The notes under the pieces: model-generated
Database searches by the model: none
What the model was told of the DNA's origin: nothing
The model's input: the letters and a program-made list of their open reading frames with translations, nothing else
Shown: positions 54,801 through 61,215 of the stretch, piece by piece
Layout: each line of letters starts with the position of its first letter
Position numbering within the stretch: the stretch's first letter is position 1
Program-made: the position numbers and the translations under genes
Assembly (NCBI GenBank): GCA_936432065.2
Contig: OW386290.2
Location: 138,023,677-138,087,676 of the forward strand
Source: Rutpela maculata
Lineage: Eukaryota; Arthropoda; Insecta; Coleoptera; Cerambycidae
Direction: 5' to 3'
Length of the DNA stretch: 64,000 nt

Positions 54801-57800
54801 TGTAACGCCTGGAAACATATTTTGTAAATGTAAACAATTCCAAAATTGCATTGGAAACTGCAGTTGTGTTAAGACCGGTTTGGCGTGCATAATAGGTTGT
54901 TTTTGTGAAGGGCAACTTTATTATTACATCAATACACTTAATTATAGCATTATAACATCAATCATATGTATAACGACTTACCTATACTACTCCAATTTTG
55001 GTAATATAATATGTATTATGTACTCAGAATTTACAATGCATTCAACCATTATTTTGTCAAGACGAAAAATATTTTAATTTCATTTTAGTTAAATTAAATA
55101 CAGATAATTTGTTCTTTTTGAAAGCATTATTTATTATTTCTACGAACTTTCATTTGAAAGACGTTACAAAAATGTTGCTTATACCTTACAAAAAAATTAA
55201 CAAAATAATGTACAGTGCCCGTCACAATAATCTGGCCAACCTACATTTTTCGAAATTCTCTACATTTCCTCCTGTTGTATATTATTATGGCGGATTTATA
55301 TAACTAATAAATCAAATAAAACTTGCCATAAGTGGCAAAATTATTGTGACGAGCACTGTACGTAATAATAAATACTTTTATTATAACAGCAGTGCCCCGA
55401 AATCATGTGTAAATAGCCTACATAGGCAAGACCGCGTGCGCGGTAGACCAAAACAATGCGCCGCTTCATTTAAAAAAAATCATATCCCCTGAATTATTCA
55501 GCGAATTAAAAAATTGTTTTAATAAAAAATGTTCGTTGGTCTATTCTACGTATTTCGTCTCGAATAACTACACATCTATCTGCAATAATAACAATAGTAC
55601 CTCGATGCCGAAAATTACACTACACTTTCCGAGCACATATTGTTTAAACAATTTATAGTGTTGCTTATAATGAAAATAATGTATCTCTATTACACTTGTA
55701 TGAAACTACAAACAGTAAGCTTTCGATTGATCTAAGAATTATTAAAAAAATCTTTATAAATAAGCTCGCAAATGCAATGGAAACGAAAGATAATGCAATA
55801 TTTAAGTTCCAAATTTTTTTCGAAATTATTACTTTTTTTACAATTTCGCAATCTTGACCGACATCGCGCCCTCTGGAATCGGATTCGGCATAAAAATCTG
55901 GATAATATCCACATTTTTTAAATTTTACACCCGCGAGTTCAGGGTTCGGCATTTTAGACGCGTCTTTTTGGATGCTAGATTCCTTACTAGTTGGGAAGCG
56001 GGACCGCAGGCGTCGTCATCATGCAACCGCAGCTCTAGTGAAGTGGGAAACTTGGCTTCCTATGAGTAGAGGGCTACAAGAAATTTGCACAACTGCGTAA
56101 ATAATGCGAATTCCTTCTGTTTTGTTTGTAGTAAATTAAATGGCATATGACAATCAAACAGAATAAAGAAAACTTATCAATGCTAACACTTTTCAGCCCG
56201 AATTATTATCCAGGTCAAGAAAAAATTCTTTTACCTTTTTTTTTAATTCACAATGATACTACTAAACATATATATGCAAAGAAAAACTAAAATATTTACA
56301 TTTTTAGTGCCAAAATGAATTGACGCCATGTGGAGTCACTGGGCAAATATATGCTAAAATGAAAAAAGTTTGGATAATAAACTATTTGTTAAAATATCAT
56401 GAATAATAATTATTTACAATGAAATAATTTAAAACAGTTTTTATCCTTTGTTAAACATAACGGCATTTTTCGCACATTATACGGGAATATGCATAAATGC
56501 AAAACCTACATCTTTGCTTCGTTGAGATATGCATAGGCCAGTGGTCTACAGCGTCATAACCTTATATCATCTATAGGAACTGCTGTAACATTCCTTTTAG
56601 GAGGGGGTGATGGGGTGTTACTTACATCTGAAAGAGGTCGGCCCCTCTTACGGGGATCAATTTTTCCCGCACTCATAAGACCGTGGGCTATTTCTGAACG
56701 AAAAACAGTCAATGGCAATTGTACTTTTTTTTTTCTCTGACTGATATGTCTTCGGTATAGTAGCCATGAATACACATATCTATCATATTCCAGAAAATAC
56801 GTAAGTAAAACCTCCTCACACCAATATTTATTCTATACAGTGATACCAGCATATCGTGAAGATCGATACCGCCCATATACATATTATACTCCTTCACTAT
56901 ATTTGGTCGTGGTACCTGAATGTACTTTTTCTCGGCAAGACTCCAACGTTCAACAGATTCAACAGGGTGAATTCCTTTATATGTGGAAAGTAAATGCACT
57001 GCTTTATTATTAGACCACTTTACAGCTATTATCATGTCTTGATACGTATAGTTATCGTAAGATCCTCTGCCATATTTTTTCAATGTATCATCCGTTTTCA
57101 TACTGCAACCAGGAATTCGGTTGCTCTTGACAGTTCCTGTAGCAAGGATGCCTAAACTCTTCAAATTGCAGAAAAGCTCAACAGACGTAAACCAATTATC
57201 ACAATGCAATTTATGATTGTTATGCTTTGGCATATTATCTACCATCCTCATGACTATATCACCAGTTATCCCGAATGCAGAAGTATTTTGACTGTACCTT
57301 TGCCAATATATACCTCAAAATCATACACTATTCCGCTCACACCAGCTCTAACAAACAGCTGTATCCCCCACTTATGAGGTTTATTCTTGATGTATTGTTT
57401 CAAGCTGCTTCTGCCTTTGAATGGAATGATTATTTCATCCACTGACATATGCTCTTCTGCTTCAATTGTTGAAAAATTAGAACGTACTGCATCAATGATT
57501 GGCCGAACTTTGAATAATTTGTCATACTCTGTATGATAGCGTGGTTTCATATTAGTATTGTCATTTAGATGAATGTAGTTTCTTAGTTTGTCGAATCTAT
57601 TTCTGGACATGATATCTGCTATCTGCTATGGGTGAATACCTCGTAGATTCGGCCCAATACATGCGGTAACTTGGCATTTTCACAATGCTGCTCAAAATAT
57701 GAATACCTAGGAACTGCTGTATTTCTTTGCAAGTTGTGTTGATGGATGATCCAGTTTTCTCAACAGAATACAAATTTGTTTGATATTCAATATTCTGTAT

Positions 57801-60393
57801 TATGCTGTCATCAAATAAATACTTGAAATAAGTCATCATAGTTTGAAAATAAAGAAAAACCAAAAAAAATCACAATTTTATGGTTGAATCCATATTCCTT
57901 CTAAATGACCACTGACTCCATATGGAGTCACACAATTTTAACCTATCATAAAGGTCGAAATATGGTAAAAATTTAGCTTATTGTTATGAAATGTTTATAA
58001 GCTGCTAATTTAACTTACCTTTTATGCAAAAACTTTAATAATATAGCGATAAAACACGAAGAATCAAAATTTTTTACAAACTATTGTTACACCACTGACA
58101 ATACTATCAATTCACAGCTGACAGAAATACGCCATTTCATACAGAATTTCGTAATAGAACTAGAGTATTTCTTTGCATGTTGTGTTGATGGATGATCCAG
58201 TTTTCTCTACAGAATACAAATTTGTTTGATATTCAATATTCTGTATTATGCTGCCATCAAATAAATACTTGAAATAAGTCATCGGTGTTAGTTCTAGTTT
58301 GAAAATAAAGAAAAACCAAAAAAAATCACAATTTTATGGTTGAATACATATTCCTTCTAAATGACCACTGACTCCATATGGAGTCACATAATTTTAACCT
58401 ATCATAAAGGTCGAAATATGGTAAAAATTTAGCTTATTGTTATGAAATCTTTATAAGCTGCTAATTTAACTTACCTTTTATGCAAAAACTTTAATAATAT
58501 AGCGATAAAACACGAAGAATCAAAATTTTTTACAAACTATTGTTACACCACTGACAATACTATCAATTCACAGCTGACAGAAATACGCCATTTCATACAG
58601 AATTTCGTAATAGAACTAGAGTTTTTGGAGTACGCCATCTATAAGATTATAGACGAATTAACTTCAACGAAATCTACAGCAATAATTATTTCTGTTCGTA
58701 GATTTAATACATTGGTACCACAACGACACCATATGGCATCACTCAGCTCTAAGAAAAAAAAGTAATAAATCATCAAGGGTAGGTAAATTTTAAGTCCAAA
58801 CGATATTCCTCTCTCAACAGAGCAAACTTTGCCCAAAAAATTTTTCCTAAAAATGTTACTGTTCGGTAATATTTTCCTTTAGATACTTAAAAATTTAAAA
58901 GTTACCCATCTCCGTTTACTAGGGTTGATGAGAATATATGCTGAAATGATATTTCTCTATGAAGTTTGCAGATTGCGCTTTAATTCTGACTACGGTATTG
59001 TGTTCAACTCGTGAAAATACGTCGGAAATTATATGTTCAGATATTATGTAGAGCAAAGTCAATTTCGGGCTATGATTCAGTCATTTTTGGGTACGTTTTC
59101 ATCCTAAATATGGATATTACAAGATATTCAGTCATCGCGCATAAATTCTGACCTTGGATTCGGTTTCAGTGCCAGAAATTACGTACAGATATAGTGATCA
59201 GTTCATGGCTATGTCAAAATTCCTAATTGATCGGCTAGTTCTGACCTCAGCGCCCCAAATTACGTATAGATATAGTGATCAGCTCATTTAGACTTTTTAT
59301 TTACTTGTTTGGGATTTTTCGGGCATTTTTAAGGTGTTTTTTGATGTTAGCAAAAATGCAAGAGCCAATCGGGCAAAACGGACATCGGATTCGTGTTCAG
59401 CGGGTCAAAATGCATGGGAGTATATAGGTCTGCCTTCTAGCACTCGACTTTTTTTTTTTTTTTTTTTTTGTAGCCGGTTCTTAAATATTTTTTTTGTGTA
59501 CCTATGTTATCGTTGTGACAAATTCTAACAAGCAATAAAATTCAATTTTTTACCGTCAAAATTAAAGTCACCTATGTAATTACTGATGTTTTTGTAGCCG
59601 GTTCCCAAATATTCTTGAAATTGATGAAACTGATGATGAAACTCAGTTGTCAATTGTCGAAGCATTAAAAGTGTGCCAAATAACCTAAATACACGGTTTA
59701 AATACGTTATTTGAGTATTTTTTAAATTCGGTATTGAAAATTGCAAAAATCCATAGGGTGATATTTTTAGGCAAATGCCGAAAGAAAAAAAATTGAGCCC
59801 TCCTGAAATTGTTTTCGTTTGCGGTACTAAACTGTGAAATCCTCTGTTAGCGAAACATGCCTAATAAATTTGGTTCGAGTTGGTGAAGCCAATCAAAAAT
59901 ATGGCCGATCGAAATTTTGGCAAAAAATAGAAAACACGCTGCATATCAGAAATGAAGGGCACTAGGGGCATAATAAAGGCCATTCTGAAATAATCTCAGG
60001 GTACTGTACTCCTCACTAGCGTATGGCCAATCAAGAAACACTCTGTATAAAGACAACTGAAACATTACCATCAACAATTATTTATATTACCAAATGTTTT
60101 ACAATTTGGTGATATTCCCAGAAGCTTTATAAAACAAATATTGTTTTTTGGGTATAGCAGGGTTTTTATTAAAAACTAAATATACTTAAATAAACACTTA
60201 CTTGAGATGAGAGAAGAAATGATTCAAGGTATTCGAATTTAGGATTCAAAATAAGAGTTACACTACTAAGAATAATTATTCCATAGAGGGTTAAGTTGTT
60301 GAAAATCATAATTGGTTTTATAACATTTTTCTGCGGATATATCCCAACAAGCGAAAGGATTTTAAAACAGGAGACAAAAATTTCTTCGGACAT
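35615..60393 (-). CDS. OR-B: complete odorant receptor gene, six exons, 366 residues
   Basis: Insect odorant receptor (7tm_6), expected in the dendrite membrane of olfactory neurons with Orco (family knowledge). Exons: 60393-60202, 51994-51522, 45130-45032, 44341-44236, 38078-37899, 35665-35615; 192+473+99+106+180+51 nt = 1101 nt. Every junction has AG/GT signals and keeps phase, with no internal stop. Helices are visible in exon 1 (LYGIIILSSVTLIL), exon 2 (WYIRYIVVGFFIMILKPLYV; CGTNILTCTLIMLAVAQL), exon 3 (PITVFLFASGGLLCMAMYN), exon 4 (CECFLLLGLPSQLLMDE), exon 5 (SASGLIVVNNSTALV) and exon 6. The C-terminus KAAYSFCTFLQTLG matches the usual OR ending. 366 residues is slightly short but normal for the family. 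The 25-kb span comes from transposon-filled introns. It appears functional; expression is not shown. Confidence 0.92.
36000..36677. other. OR-B intron 5, repeat-like, no gene
   Basis: Contains ctacttccggtttcagcgga at 36110-36129 and aaatggaacgcc, phrases also seen near 5965-6020, 6490 and 47910: ends of a dispersed repeat family. No coding sequence. Confidence 0.45.
36678..36905 (+). pseudogene. C-terminal fragment of a mariner/IS630-type transposase
   Basis: QWPPRSPEPTPLDFLHWPIL followed by TPITTRENLELRVRRAV. The (S)PDLTPLDFFLW-type motif with its third catalytic Asp is recognisable, but the rest of the protein is missing. Unrelated in detail to the copy at 11319-14770. Confidence 0.75.
36906..37892. 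other. OR-B intron 5, no gene
   Basis: AT-rich with an (ATT)n stretch near 37023. Nothing coding supported. Confidence 0.4.
37899..38078 (-). CDS. OR-B exon 5 (180 nt)
   Basis: Acceptor aacttcag before 38078, donor gtaagt at 37898-37893. VTYLFKAEAIGNTLYCHWSW, then RKYMLMILMRSQYPVCI, then the start of helix 7. The RKYMLMILMRSQ-PV pattern is the best-conserved block of beetle and other insect ORs. Confidence 0.93.
38720..39432. mobile_element. Fold-back element with ~280-bp arms
   Basis: The arms 38720-39000 and 39130-39432 are inverted: gatatttttttcaat, caaagggtaatagtttaaag, aagtcata-ggta, and aagggtg[a/g]aa blocks appear in both. The loop is A-rich. No protein. Lies in OR-B intron 4. Confidence 0.85.
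39440..40165. other. OR-B intron 4, no gene
   Basis: AT-rich; no repeat boundary or coding sequence identified. Confidence 0.35.
40167..40382 (+). pseudogene. Possible N-terminal remnant of a repeat-borne recombinase-like protein
   Basis: MELNFVKGDSSNLPKVDYNL begins an open frame of 71 codons. The opening resembles the N-terminus of a widely repeated arthropod protein that carries a YqaJ-type exonuclease domain. Only the first 25 residues or so fit; the rest is unlike it. Low certainty. Confidence 0.3.
41143..41490 (+). pseudogene. C-terminal fragment of the cysteine-tailed element protein
   Basis: GNLDNLRAHLCHTCKLDIRN, HILRVAYQIIIWKIVSCVNP, then DFGWVSKDNILVPRLMTKSV and NCIGNCSCAKAGLACI. 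Lacks the residues NPT before DFGW and one CKC cysteine pair that copy 2 keeps, and the frame breaks after LACI. Confidence 0.75.
41543..42274. mobile_element. Solo LTR, 732 bp
   Basis: TGTAACGG...ATTACA ends with a 4-bp target duplication CACT (41539-41542 and 42275-42278). The block cagttcaacacgctgtag occurs at 41840 and 41940 and, diverged, at 42030. Insertion lies inside the terminal repeat of the MITE. Removing it restores the MITE end exactly. Superfamily (Gypsy or BEL/Pao) not decided. Confidence 0.82.
41720..41757. repeat. (GA)n microsatellite
   Basis: gagagagaga run with one interruption, inside the solo LTR. Confidence 0.95.
42833..42878. repeat. (TA)n microsatellite
   Basis: About 23 TA units inside the right half of the MITE. 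The left half has only short TATATA stretches near 42400, so the run expanded after insertion. Confidence 0.95.
44093..44130 (-). pseudogene. Partial duplicate of OR exon 4
   Basis: On the minus strand reads KIRSETICCSII, aligning with QKFRSVSICCSII of the intact exon 4 about 110 bp upstream. It is cut off at TAGTAAGGAATC, the terminus of copy 1 of the long-TIR element. No acceptor is left. Confidence 0.7.
44236..44341 (-). CDS. OR-B exon 4 (106 nt)
   Basis: Acceptor aattttag, donor gtaggt at 44235-44230. DISYIQKFRSVSICCSIICE then CFLLLGLPSQLLMDE. A partial second copy of this exon lies about 110 bp downstream (44093-44130). Confidence 0.92.
44489..44616. mobile_element. Small inverted-repeat element
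   Basis: aaggtaccaagggtgttata at the left is inverted at aacacccgtggtgcctt on the right. 128 bp, GC-richer than its surroundings. Non-coding. Confidence 0.7.
44627..44937. mobile_element. piggyBac-type MITE with TTAA flanks
   Basis: TGTCCTGCAAGTCTGTTAT at the left, ATAACAGACTTGTAGGACA at the right, TTAA at 44623-44626 and 44938-44941. 311 bp. Contains two copies of CCCTAGGGCGTTAT. Confidence 0.82.
45032..45130 (-). CDS. OR-B exon 3 (99 nt)
   Basis: Acceptor cttttag, donor gtaagt at 45031-45026. YIKQLNDMVSLPITVFLFAS then GGLLCMAMYNITS. Aligns over its whole length with OR-A exon 3. Confidence 0.93.
45131..45954. other. OR-B intron 2 (3' part), no gene
   Basis: Nothing coding supported. A TATACAGGGTG motif at 45914 resembles the ends of Tc1/mariner-type repeats. 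Confidence 0.4.
45955..47822 (-). mobile_element. 5'-truncated LINE with RNase H (LINE 3 of window)
   Basis: Minus strand, GC-richer than the surrounding intron. Coding similarity starts at about 47822 (LCAAAAYHGIDDTIIRWLRA) inside the palm domain and runs to about 46019. The endonuclease and ORF1 are missing. It sits in OR-B intron 2. Confidence 0.88.
46019..47822 (-). pseudogene. LINE reverse transcriptase-RNase H, frameshifted (I/R1/Loa-type group)
   Basis: RRGCPQGSVLFPLLWNLVLA, catalytic GYADDLAIIISG, WCNDQGLRVNPSKAELAIF, VKYLGVILDSKLTWKDHIER, then a long connection domain and RNase H (CSDSQAALKAL, LLWVPGHSNIEGNERADALA). A C-terminal zinc-knuckle-like CRFCGDEEETSIHVLTSC closes it. Frameshifts occur near 47430, 47243 and 46300. 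RNase H carriage argues for the I-group of LINEs rather than CR1 or Jockey proper. Confidence 0.87.
47823..48690. other. OR-B intron, no gene
   Basis: Contains accggaagtagata at 47909 and tatacagggtgttcggaaaa at 48171, both phrases of dispersed insect repeats. No boundary or protein. Confidence 0.4.
49283..49337 (-). ncRNA. Type I hammerhead ribozyme, minus-strand copy
   Basis: Exact reverse complement of the copy at 49924-49978, with the same stems and core. Same 55-nt length. The unit on this side of the inversion is transcribed, if at all, from the minus strand. Confidence 0.85.
49924..49978 (+). ncRNA. Type I hammerhead ribozyme, plus-strand copy
   Basis: Self-cleaving RNA. Stem I ACTCTA (49924-49929) pairs with TAGAGT (49973-49978). 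Core CTGATGA at 49930-49936. Stem II GAACT-AACG-AGTTC at 49937-49950. Core GAAA at 49951-49954. Stem III AAAA...TTTT with the palindrome TTGTACAA in its tip (49959-49966). The expected cleavage site follows TTC at 49970-49972. All conserved core bases are present. The very short stem III with a palindromic tip is the form known from Penelope-like elements, where it is thought to work as a dimer. Confidence 0.88.
50542..51117. other. OR-B intron 2 5' side... no gene
   Basis: Sequence between the ribozyme array and the next MITE, downstream of exon 2 on the minus strand. No coding region supported. Confidence 0.35.
51118..51373. mobile_element. Short MITE near OR-B exon 2
   Basis: ataggtgaggtgcacgtgac with ccctggaggta at the left is inverted as tacctccagag and gcgcgtcacctat at the right. 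256 bp, TA at the ends. It lies about 150 bp past the exon 2 donor. Confidence 0.7.
51522..51994 (-). CDS. OR-B exon 2 (473 nt)
   Basis: Acceptor ctttttag before 51994, donor gtaagt at 51521-51516. Reads VAFKYGFIIYNGNKLKR to YIKYHVFLL with two leftover bases. Central membrane segments and ILNEKLKEV are present. Confidence 0.93.
51995..53157. other. OR-B intron 1 (3' part), no gene
   Basis: No supported coding sequence. 52916-52953 (gttttctttcttctgtttgg...) is inverted at 56138-56176, outside both ends of the long-TIR element; this may be an outer inverted repeat or an older host element. Confidence 0.4.
53675..54921 (+). pseudogene. Protein of the long-TIR element: PIN/FEN1-like core with cysteine-rich tail, frameshifted
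   Basis: The first frame (53675-54409, MMRAFIQRHQFKNCTTFKEL...) contains SEADSRIFAIVQYL, TDTDIFVVALYYA and YALSGCDTVSFPF. The order E-A-D / D-T-D-(I/V) / G-C-D-T is that of a protein family widespread in invertebrate genomes whose core resembles PIN/FEN1-type nucleases. After a frameshift near 54409-54570 the second part reads NLRAHLFHTCKSDIRNL, IIIWKKASCVNPVLPNPTDF, GWVSKDNILVPRLMTKSVRP and a tail CKCKQFQNCIGNCSC..GLAC with the spacing of a CXC-type zinc domain. I cannot assign a reaction. No DDE transposase motifs are seen. It may start upstream of 53675 in the arm. Confidence 0.6.
55213..55358. mobile_element. Tc1/mariner-type MITE, 146 bp
   Basis: CAGTGCCCGTCACAATAAT at the left, ATTATTGTGACGAGCACTG at the right, TA on both sides. 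Copy 1 has a related sequence from 43321 with extra internal bases and no right end, so the MITE was already in the element before the copies separated. Confidence 0.9.
55997..56553. other. OR-B intron 1, no gene
   Basis: 3' side of the piggyBac remnant; gccatgtggagtcactg at 56327-56343 matches the palindrome found on the other side of the gene and so belongs to the piggyBac element. Confidence 0.5.
56554..57863 (-). pseudogene. Second piggyBac transposase (DDE_Tnp_1_7), frameshifted
   Basis: Minus strand, reads MTYFKYLFDDSIIQNIEYQT, then MSRNRFDKLRNYIHLNDN, then the catalytic contexts MSVDEIIIPFKG, LHCDNWFTSVELF and MYMGGIDLHDMLV, ending GLMSAGKIDPRKRGRPLS...DDIRL. Frame breaks near 57600, 57260 and 56730. 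The N-terminal acidic region is missing and no cysteine-rich C-terminal domain is visible. It differs clearly from the copy at 18050-20179, so two piggyBac lineages are present. Confidence 0.9.
57721..58621. repeat. Tandem duplication (~450 bp) covering the piggyBac 5' end
   Basis: 57721-58165 and 58167-58621 are direct copies, differing by a 10-bp indel (near 58282) and a few substitutions. Each includes the start of the transposase (FKYLFD.SIIQNIEYQTN) and the palindrome TGACTCCATATGGAGTCA. A recent local duplication. Confidence 0.92.
58622..60195. other. OR-B intron 1, no gene
   Basis: Two direct repeats of attacgtayagatatagtgatcag (59179, 59258) and of gtagccggttc[t/c][t/c]aaatatt (59471, 59596), plus a T26 run near 59450. 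Nothing coding supported. Confidence 0.45.
60202..60393 (-). CDS. OR-B exon 1 (64 codons)
   Basis: ATG after AACAAC; MSEEIFVSCFKILSLVG, ending ...LLSSQ before gtaagt at 60201-60196. Same length and phase as OR-A exon 1. Confidence 0.92.
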
Positions 60394-60651
60394 GTTGTTC
60401 GAATCCAGTTACGTTTGGATATTTTACAGTTATGTAAAAATATTCACGTATATAGCTATGGATAATGTTCAGCGCAAGGCTTGAGAACTATGCAATTAAT
60501 GCTATTTGTAATAATAATGTATACCTGATGGTAGGAGAAGACTAAAATATTTATCTAGGTACTGAGCATATACTTGCTTATTATATTTCATGTCACCAAG
60601 TCATTACTGATGTGTCTGTATAATTAAATACGTCAATGCTCACCTGAATAA
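60394..60651 (-). promoter_or_regulatory. OR-B 5' flank conserved with OR-A
   Basis: Counterpart of 24332-24611; matches run from just upstream of the ATG to the aaatacgtcaatgctca block. Probably promoter and 5' UTR retained since the duplication. Confidence 0.55.
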
Positions 60652-61215
60652 TAATTGTTTCCACATCAACTGGCATATTAAATTATACTAGGTAGTGGAG
60701 GGCCATAAGAGTTTTATGTGGAAACTGGTCAGTAAAGCACCGACTTTAATGTTTTTTTTTTAATGTTGGAAATTCAAAACTATAAAATAATGACCCCTAT
60801 AATTCAGAAATTATTACCGCTTTTTATTTATTCAATAATTTTTTTTTATAACATTTTTTTATAATTCTGAAACAATAATAGATAAAAAAAACTGTAATAT
60901 AATTTTTGTAAAACTGTCATTAAAAATTAAATTTTTAATTCATTGGATAAGTGAACTAAAAATTGACTTTTATAATGTTACGTGTCAAACACTAGTGTCG
61001 AAAACACTTTTAACACTAGTGTTAAAAATAAAATGCTGTATACTACATAGTAATATACATTCTTCTCAAGATAATAGAAAGCTGTATTGATAAAATTAGA
61101 AGGAATATATTATTTAGATTTATATATATTTATATATTTTAGATATTATTCTAGGAGCTAATGTCGAAAAGTGAAAAATTTATCAAGCCACTAACCGAAG
61201 TGGCTTGATGATAGT
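60652..61215. other. Upstream of OR-B, no gene
   Basis: AT-rich. Small hairpins: tttccacat-aactgg near 60660 inverted at 60730, and AAGCCACT-AACCGA-AGTGGCTT at 61185-61206. Confidence 0.45.

Larger units (their letters stand above)
53158..55941 (+). mobile_element. Long-TIR element copy 2 (~480-bp inverted repeats, one protein)
   Basis: The left repeat 53158-53640 starts TGAACTCGCAGGT; the right repeat 55436-55941 ends the same in inverse. Arms agree over nearly all their length. Copy 1 shares the right end and a further 55 bp (to 55996), so the true right boundary may be there. A gene of about 1.2 kb lies between the arms. A Tc1-type MITE sits at 55213-55358. Confidence 0.87.

Noticed and set aside
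55665..55952. 95-codon frame beginning MPNPELAG, with copies at 43760-44174 and 53150-53356
   Set aside because: It is the terminal inverted repeat of the long-TIR element; the frame is a by-product of arm conservation and lacks a domain.
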